From Thermotogae bacterium (GTDB lineage Bacteria; Thermotogota; Thermotogae; Petrotogales; Kosmotogaceae): a stretch of 20,211 nucleotides of DNA. A program made the translations under genes and the position numbers. The stretch covers positions 1-20,211 of the forward strand of contig QNAR01000011.1 of the NCBI GenBank assembly GCA_003643975.1, written 5' to 3'. Shown here piece after piece: positions 15,752 through 20,211 of this stretch. Position 1 is the first letter of the stretch, and each line of letters begins with the position of its first letter. The notes under the pieces were generated by a model, which was given only the letters and a program-made list of their open reading frames with translations, searched no databases and was not told the DNA's origin.

Positions 15752-16836
15752 TCTTTACCAAGCAACTCTTTTTCATACAAAAGTAAATATTTGAGTAGCT
15801 CCACTCCCACATCTGGAAGTTCAAATATAGAAATTTTGAAAAACTCCTTACGGTCGATTGCTATCAGTTTTGCCCCGGCTTTTCCAATTAGTGCTGAGTC
15901 AGCCTTTGAACCAGTTAAAATGTGAAGTTCGCCAAAGGTGGCACCTTGTGGAATTGCTGTTAGTTTGAAGAACTTGCTTCCATGTTGCTTGATTACCCAA
16001 AGTTCGCCTTCAATCACGTAGTATATTCTATTGAGCGGAACTCCCTCTTCGACAAGAGGGGTGTCCTCTTCGAAAAAAGTAATTTTGTTCTCATTAGCAT
16101 TGATGATTTTATTGTAAAAGGTTTTAGGATAGATTGGTACACCCTTTGTCAATATATATGCAGTTTCGTTTAGTTCAAAAACACTGAAAAGTTTTCTCAC
16201 ATAGTCCGAAACTACATCTTTTGAATTATCCAGTAAGCTTGTTAATAGCTCAGCAGCGGAATTATAATTTGAAAGGTTTAGTTCAGCAAGGGCCAGAAAC
16301 AATTTTACGGGTCTTGAAAGAAGAGAATTTTGGTATTGATTCAGATAGCACCTGAAATTATGAGCTGCGTTGGTAAAATCCTTCTTTTGGAGGTATTTCA
16401 CAGCTTTCCTGTATAGAGGCTTTTCGCCAAAAAGGAGTGGTGGATATTTGTTGAGCAGAGCCTGTCTTTTAGATATCAAAATTGCCGTTACTTCCTCCAT
16501 TGATTGAAGCTTATCGCTTAATTCTTCGCCAAAATAAGGCAGCTCCTCAACGGCTTTTAACAGCGCTCTCTGCAGGAGTTTTGGATTTTTCTTGATGAAT
16601 TCCAATATCTCTTCGATCGACCCGGCAATCAGCGATGTAGCTCCAACGGCATAAACATCACCTGTACACTTTCTAGATACTATACTCACAGGGTCTATTA
16701 GGTCACCAGCAATAAAAATGCGGTCAATACCATTGCGTTTCAAAATAGCGCCACCAGATTGAATAATATAAGCAGTAGAAGTTTCCTGCCCTAAGTGGAC
16801 GATTTTTTCATCAGGGTCGAATTTGACTTCTTTCAC
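15748..16836 (-). CDS. Protein with two cyclic-nucleotide-binding-like domains around a TPR-like middle, no DNA-binding domain
   Basis: 362 residues. The C-terminal part (about 245-362) is a cNMP-binding (Crp-type) jelly roll: NRIYYVIEGELWVIKQ, then the cassette FGELHILTGSKADSA (Glu303, Ser314). The CRP Arg82 position is Asp313 here, so binding of a cyclic phosphate is doubtful. Residues 5-75 (VHLGQETSTAYIIQSGG) look like a second, weaker copy. The middle (about 140-215) has helical pairs resembling TPRs (AVKYLQKKDFTNAAHNFRCY, LALAELNLSNYNSAAELL). No helix-turn-helix, kinase or membrane span is seen, so it is not a Crp-like transcription factor; a protein-interaction or sensor role is likelier. 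GTG start after AAGGAGCT (seven-base spacing). It lies downstream of ackA. Confidence 0.8.
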   Translation of the reverse strand: MKEVKFDPDEKIVHLGQETSTAYIIQSGGAILKRNGIDRIFIAGDLIDPVSIVSRKCTGDVYAVGATSLIAGSIEEILEFIKKNPKLLQRALLKAVEELPYFGEELSDKLQSMEEVTAILISKRQALLNKYPPLLFGEKPLYRKAVKYLQKKDFTNAAHNFRCYLNQYQNSLLSRPVKLFLALAELNLSNYNSAAELLTSLLDNSKDVVSDYVRKLFSVFELNETAYILTKGVPIYPKTFYNKIINANENKITFFEEDTPLVEEGVPLNRIYYVIEGELWVIKQHGSKFFKLTAIPQGATFGELHILTGSKADSALIGKAGAKLIAIDRKEFFKISIFELPDVGVELLKYLLLYEKELLGKD

Positions 16837-16856
16837 AAAGACAGCTCCTTTTCTAG

Positions 16857-16888
16857 AATAAGTGACACCCCTAGGGGTGTCACTTATT
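16857..16888. repeat. Perfect 32-bp palindrome between ackA and the cNMP-like gene
   Basis: AATAAGTGACACCCCT is followed at once by its exact reverse complement. It covers two bases of the ackA stop codon and ends about five bases before the ribosome-binding region of the next gene. As RNA it would form a 14-bp stem with a CUAG loop. No U-tract follows on the minus strand beyond UUAUU, so a simple intrinsic terminator is not certain. Alternatives are a partial terminator or attenuator that lowers expression of the downstream gene, a 3'-end stabiliser of the fba-ackA message, or a protein-binding site. Confidence 0.85.
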
Positions 16889-18110
16889 ACCAGAGATTGA
16901 GTTCATCAAGGTTTTTTTCGACAATCTCCGCTGTATCTCTTGCAATAACCAGCTCTTCATTTGTAGGCACTATGAGTACCTTCACTGTTGAATCGGGAGT
17001 CGAAATGAGTTTTTCGCAAGCCTTGCAGTCATTCGCTTCTTCATCGAGTTTTATCCCCAAATATCCGAGATATTTGTCTACCACATTTTTCCTAAGATAA
17101 GGGCTATTTTCTCCAACACCAGCGGTAAAGGAGATTGCATCTACGCCGTTCATTGCAGCAGCATAAGCACCAATGTATTTTGCAATTCTGTATTCGTATA
17201 TATCATGAGCAAGCCTACAGATTTCATCACCAGTAATTGCTCCGTCTTCAATTTCCCTCATGTCACTATACTTTCCACGTGTTAAGCCAAGCATGCCGCT
17301 TTTCTTGTTGAGTATTTCTGTAATTTCCTTGGGCGATAAACCTTCTTGTTCCTGGAGAAAAGGAACAATTGCAGGGTCGATATCGCCTGATCTGGTACCC
17401 ATTACTAAACCTTCCAAAGGGGTAAAGCCCATGGAAGTATCCACAGATTTTCCGTATTTCACTGCAGCAATGGAAGCACCATTTCCCACATGAACAGTGA
17501 TGATCTTTAGTTCTTCAATGGGTCTTTCGAGTATGACAGCAGTCCTTGCGGCAACATAACGATGGCTTGTGCCATGGAAACCATAGCGTCTTATTTTGTA
17601 CTTTTCGTAATAGTTGTAAGGAATAGCATAAAGATATGCTTTCGGATCCATTGATTGATGGAAGGCAGTATCAAAAACAGCCACTTGCGACGCATTTGGT
17701 AAAAGCTCCATCGTTGCTTTTATTCCTTGGATATTTGGCGGGTTGTGCAAAGGTGCCAAAAAAGCGTTAGCTTCTATTTCCTTGATGACTCTGTCATTGA
17801 TTCTCACAGAAGATGCAAAGAGCTCGCCACCATGGACGACTCTATGACCTACAGCATCGATTTCAGATGTGTCTTTGATCACACCAAGTTTTTCGTCCGT
17901 AAGCGTTGAAATGATAAGGTTAAGTCCTTCTTTGTGGTTAACAACATCTTCATCTATTTCGTATTTTTCGGACCCCTTTTTGTGTTTCAACCTTGAACCC
18001 GATATACCTATCCTTTCAAGAAGGCCTTTCGCAAGAACGGTTTCATTATCCATTTCTAGCAGCTGATACTTAATCGATGAAGAGCCACAGTTGATTACCA
18101 ATATTTTCAC
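16887..18110 (-). CDS. ackA: Acetate kinase
   Basis: Converts acetyl phosphate and ADP to acetate and ATP, the final ATP-yielding step of acetate fermentation; cytosolic. 407 residues, the normal length. Motifs: ILVINCGSSSIKYQL (acetate kinase signature 1, Asn-x-Gly-Ser-Ser-Ser), VGHRVVHGGELF (signature 2), VAVFDTAFHQSM, RRYGFHGTSHRYV, the phosphate-binding HVGNGASIAAVKYGKSVDTS, FTAGVGEN and VPTNEELVIARDT. GTG at 18110-18108, behind GGAGGTGTGCTTT, is chosen; the frame runs on to 18149, but that extension overlaps the fba stop and does not belong to the family. The gene is 16 bases after fba and surely co-transcribed. No phosphotransacetylase gene lies nearby. Confidence 0.97.
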   Translation of the reverse strand: MKILVINCGSSSIKYQLLEMDNETVLAKGLLERIGISGSRLKHKKGSEKYEIDEDVVNHKEGLNLIISTLTDEKLGVIKDTSEIDAVGHRVVHGGELFASSVRINDRVIKEIEANAFLAPLHNPPNIQGIKATMELLPNASQVAVFDTAFHQSMDPKAYLYAIPYNYYEKYKIRRYGFHGTSHRYVAARTAVILERPIEELKIITVHVGNGASIAAVKYGKSVDTSMGFTPLEGLVMGTRSGDIDPAIVPFLQEQEGLSPKEITEILNKKSGMLGLTRGKYSDMREIEDGAITGDEICRLAHDIYEYRIAKYIGAYAAAMNGVDAISFTAGVGENSPYLRKNVVDKYLGYLGIKLDEEANDCKACEKLISTPDSTVKVLIVPTNEELVIARDTAEIVEKNLDELNLW

Positions 18111-18126
18111 AAAGCACACCTCCAGG

Positions 18127-19071
18127 TCAGGCTTTATTTGAACAACCAAGTAACCTCATTCTTTCTCTTATCAGTTTCTTCACATATTCCTTTGGTACTT
18201 TGAAGTATTTTCGCGGGTCAAATTCTGTGGGATTTCCAGCGAGGAATTCTCTTAATCCAGCTATGAAAGCCATTCTCAAATCCGTATCAGTGTTCACTTT
18301 GTTTATACCATATTTCACCGTCTCTTTCAGTATTTCTGAAGGGACACCCCTGGCACCCTTAAAGCTTGCACCATATTCTTCAGCCAGTTTCACAATATCT
18401 TGTGGGACACTGGAAGCTCCATGTAGCACAAGTGGTATCCCGGTGCGTTCTTTTACCTTCTTAAGCCTGTCATAATCAAGCTTTGCTTCGCCCTTGAATT
18501 TGAAAGCGCCATGGCTTGTGCCAATAGCCGGTGCAAGGAAATCAACACCTGATTTTTCAACGAATTCCACGGCTTCATCAGGATCTACAAGAGCTGCCTC
18601 ATGGGCGTCAACCACGACGTTATCTTCTATTCCTACAAGCCTGCCAAGCTCAGCTTCAACAGAAACATCGACACTGTGAGCAATCTCCACGATTTTCTTT
18701 GTCATACTGAGATTTTCTTCAAAGGCATACTCTGAAGCGTCAATCATCACCGAAGAATACCCCGCTTTTATAGCTGCTACAATGTATTCAAAATGTTTTC
18801 CATGGTCAAGATGGAGCGCAACAGGTATATCTATGCTATCAGCATATTCTCTTACCATATCAACAAAGAGTTTAGCTCCTCTCATGATATTCCCATTTCC
18901 CGCGTATTTGATTGCACCTTCTGATGTTTCAATGATCACGGGTGCTCTTTCTTCAAGGCCAGCCTCGATAATAGCTTGAAGAAATTCAAGATTATTGATG
19001 TTCAAAGCGGGAACTGCATAAAATTCCTGACTTGCCTTCTCAAGAATATCCTTTGTATTCACATATGGCAT
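18127..19071 (-). CDS. fba: Class II (zinc-dependent) fructose-bisphosphate aldolase
   Basis: Splits fructose-1,6-bisphosphate into dihydroxyacetone phosphate and glyceraldehyde-3-phosphate in glycolysis and the reverse in gluconeogenesis. 314 residues, the usual length of the short class II (FbaA-type of Bacillus) proteins. Motifs: VALHLDHGKHF (catalytic Asp89, zinc ligand His90), SVEAELGRLVGIEDN (Glu141 region), PAIGTSHGAF (zinc ligand His187), PLVLHGASSVP (zinc ligand His217) and INKVNTDTDLR (substrate binding). ATG is preceded by AGGAGGG. It is the first gene behind the 19226-19254 promoter and is followed by ackA, linking glycolysis and acetate formation in one transcript. The short tail LLGCSNKA is unremarkable. 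Confidence 0.97.
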   Translation of the reverse strand: MPYVNTKDILEKASQEFYAVPALNINNLEFLQAIIEAGLEERAPVIIETSEGAIKYAGNGNIMRGAKLFVDMVREYADSIDIPVALHLDHGKHFEYIVAAIKAGYSSVMIDASEYAFEENLSMTKKIVEIAHSVDVSVEAELGRLVGIEDNVVVDAHEAALVDPDEAVEFVEKSGVDFLAPAIGTSHGAFKFKGEAKLDYDRLKKVKERTGIPLVLHGASSVPQDIVKLAEEYGASFKGARGVPSEILKETVKYGINKVNTDTDLRMAFIAGLREFLAGNPTEFDPRKYFKVPKEYVKKLIRERMRLLGCSNKA

Positions 19072-19105
19072 AAATACATCCCTCCTATGTAGTAATCAGT
19101 TTAAA

Positions 19106-19134
19106 ATTGTATAGTGTTTCACAAATCCCGCTAA
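19106..19134 (-). promoter_or_regulatory. Possible second, weaker promoter for fba
   Basis: Minus-strand TACAAT (19111-19106) with TTAGCG (19134-19129) at 17-base spacing. The -35 matches the consensus at only three positions. It would give a short leader of about 30 bases containing the AGGAGGG site. The inverted repeat at 19130-19146 covers its -35. Confidence 0.3.
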
Positions 19135-19146
19135 TCAACGATTAGC
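19130..19146. promoter_or_regulatory. Inverted repeat in the fba leader, possible operator
   Basis: GCTAATC-AAC-GATTAGC: perfect 7-bp arms with a three-base centre, downstream of the strong promoter and over the -35 of the weaker one. The 17-base dyad has the size of a typical repressor site. It has no U-tract, so it is not a terminator of dprA. The rest of the 19072-19255 gap holds nothing else I can support. Confidence 0.4.
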
Positions 19147-19225
19147 CAATATGAAAATTTCACTTAATCCAGTGCGAGATATTTTTTGCGCTGTTCTAAG
19201 TGGATTTCATGGTATTCACGATAAG

Positions 19226-19254
19226 ATTATAACACCGGAAATACGCTTTCACAT
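19226..19254 (-). promoter_or_regulatory. Strong extended -10 promoter for fba-ackA
   Basis: On the minus strand TGTTATAAT is a consensus -10 (TATAAT at 19231-19226) with a TG extension. ATGTGA at 19254-19249 is a modest -35 at the ideal 17-base spacing; that hexamer lies inside or just at the dprA stop. The leader would be about 145 bases long, enough to hold regulatory structure. Confidence 0.65.
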
Positions 19255-19255
19255 A

Positions 19256-20211
19256 TTATGATGGCGAAAACCGCCAAAGGCCTTGCGCTTCTGTGATAAG
19301 GCCTCTAAGCTGCAAATCTAACAGCTCTTCCATGAGTTGCCCGTATTCAAACCCCGTTAGAACGAGGAGTTCGTTGAAATCCTTTGGACTATCTCTTAAA
19401 AGATTCAGAACAACAGAATCAGAATTTTCTATCTTTGGCTTTTCTTCAATTACTGGAGTAACTCCAGTAAATTCTTCGAGGATATCAGCGAGTTCGGTTA
19501 CCGGCTTAGCCCCGTTTTTTATCAACCAGTTTGTTCCTTCGGAGTTCCTTCGGGTTATGTCACCGGGGATGGCTAAAACCTCTCTGCCATTTTCAAGAGC
19601 AAGTCTTGCAGTGATTAAAGAGCCGCTTCTAATTGTTGCTTCAACTATAACAGCAACTCTGGAGAGCCCAGCGATAATTCTATTGCGCCTGGGGAAGTTT
19701 TGTTTCATAGGTGGCGTTCCAGGTAAGAACTCGCTTATGATGCAGCCTTTTTTGAGTATTTTATGGAATAATTCTCGGTTGCTTGAGGGATAAACAATGT
19801 CAATTCCGGTTCCGAGCACAGCAATAGTTTTACCGCCAGCATCAAGGCATCCTCTATGAGCACAAGCATCGATACCCGCAGCCAGGCCGCTGATGATTAC
19901 AAATCCCTTCTCGCCAAGCTCTTTCGAGAATTGCTTAGCAATGCTTGTCCCATACGAGGTGGCTTTTCTTGAACCAACAACAGCTATCGTGCCGTCTTCA
20001 AAAAGTAGCTTTTCATTACCCTCAAAGAAAATAACTGTTGGAGGCGCATTGATATTTCTGAGATATTCGGGGTAATTATCCTGAATATAAACGAGCAGGT
20101 TCTTTTTATACTTTATGAGTACTTTCTCGACGGCTGAAACCGATGCTACCGCTTTCTTCTGCTTATATTCGGGAAGAAAGGGTATCCTGCTTTTCAACAA
20201 TTCATTTAAGC
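19256..20211 (-). CDS. dprA: DNA processing protein DprA/Smf (5' end outside window)
   Basis: Binds incoming single-stranded DNA and loads RecA during natural transformation; cytosolic. The Rossmann-like DprA domain is intact: AVVGSRKATSYGT, SGLAAGIDACAHRGCLDAGG, AVLGTGIDIVYPSSN, FPRRNRIIAGLS, SGSLITARLALENGREVLAI and GTNWLIKNGAKPV. A C-terminal winged-helix domain (LNLLRDSPKDFNELL to LRGLITEAQGLWRF) completes it. A TTG at 20200-20198 could start a 314-residue protein, but the frame is open to the window edge (LNELLKSRIPF), no ribosome-binding site precedes that TTG, and DprA proteins usually have more residues before the DNYPEYLRNI element, so I treat the gene as running off the end. It is followed by the fba promoter. 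Confidence 0.95.
   Translation of the reverse strand, partial: LNELLKSRIPFLPEYKQKKAVASVSAVEKVLIKYKKNLLVYIQDNYPEYLRNINAPPTVIFFEGNEKLLFEDGTIAVVGSRKATSYGTSIAKQFSKELGEKGFVIISGLAAGIDACAHRGCLDAGGKTIAVLGTGIDIVYPSSNRELFHKILKKGCIISEFLPGTPPMKQNFPRRNRIIAGLSRVAVIVEATIRSGSLITARLALENGREVLAIPGDITRRNSEGTNWLIKNGAKPVTELADILEEFTGVTPVIEEKPKIENSDSVVLNLLRDSPKDFNELLVLTGFEYGQLMEELLDLQLRGLITEAQGLWRFSPS

Noticed and set aside
15748..16836. Crp/Fnr-type transcription factor
   Set aside because: The protein ends just after the cNMP domain (YLLLYEKELLGKD) with no helix-turn-helix, and it carries a long TPR-like region not found in Crp proteins.
16795..17100. Plus-strand open frame of 101 codons across the palindrome
   Set aside because: It is antisense to the start of the cNMP-like gene and the end of ackA, has no ribosome-binding site and is serine-rich like other shadows.
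18111..18149. Upstream extension of acetate kinase
   Set aside because: It overlaps the end of fba and contains the GGAGGTG site; the family starts at the V/M-K-I-L-V-I-N element.
19293..19793. Plus-strand open frame of 166 codons opposite dprA
   Set aside because: The opposite strand encodes a complete set of DprA motifs; this frame shows none and is an antisense shadow.
20198..20200. TTG as the true start of dprA
   Set aside because: No ribosome-binding site precedes it, the frame continues to the window edge, and DprA proteins normally have a longer N-terminal region. It cannot be settled without upstream sequence.

Overview
The window is about 20.2 kb of compact, moderately AT-rich bacterial DNA. 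It reads like a chromosomal housekeeping region from a member of the Thermotogota, most probably a Kosmotoga/Mesotoga-like organism. This rests on remembered similarity, not a search: the pantothenate synthetase and acetate kinase follow the Thermotoga maritima proteins closely along their length, and a PhoB/PhoR-type two-component pair with an EF-G paralogue nearby recalls the T. maritima DrrA/HpkA area. Starts are often TTG or GTG behind strong GGAGGTG-type ribosome-binding sites, and many genes overlap by 4-26 bases. I see no mobile element, CRISPR array, tRNA, rRNA or sign of recent transfer. No gene-free stretch exceeds about 190 bases.

Layout. (1) 1-6754, plus strand: the tail of an OmpR/PhoB response regulator, its PhoR-type histidine kinase, pyrimidine-nucleoside phosphorylase, a secreted phosphodiester-glycosidase-like protein and an EF-G-like GTPase. 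A perfect 12-bp hairpin terminator (6763-6790) closes this unit. (2) 6851-13543, plus strand: a DUF503/YlxP-like protein, a secreted DUF4139-like protein, a YqeK-type HD phosphohydrolase, a membrane-anchored protein that I read as a degenerate LCP (LytR-CpsA-Psr) domain, a full LCP protein, a LolCE/MacB-type ABC permease with its ATPase, and a GAF protein related to free methionine-(R)-sulfoxide reductase. The genes are tightly packed and many overlap, so they are probably one envelope-centred operon. (3) 13626-15751, plus strand, behind its own extended -10 promoter: a DUF3783-like protein, a GNAT acetyltransferase and pantothenate synthetase (panC). (4) 15748-20211, minus strand, convergent with panC: dprA (5' end outside the window), then class II fructose-bisphosphate aldolase and acetate kinase behind a strong promoter, then a protein with two cyclic-nucleotide-binding-like domains. 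A perfect 32-bp palindrome separates the last two genes.

Region 1 combines signal transduction, nucleoside salvage and a translation-factor paralogue. Region 2 looks like cell-envelope assembly and export plus an alarmone or redox theme (Ap4A hydrolase-like YqeK, fRMsr-like GAF). Region 4 couples glycolysis (aldolase) to ATP-yielding acetate production, as expected for a sugar fermenter. I found no clear new defence or mobile system. The more unusual items are the pseudo-LCP/LCP pair, the EF-G paralogue with altered G motifs, the GAF protein with a helical N-terminal extension and one missing cysteine, and the cNMP-like protein whose ligand arginine is replaced by aspartate.
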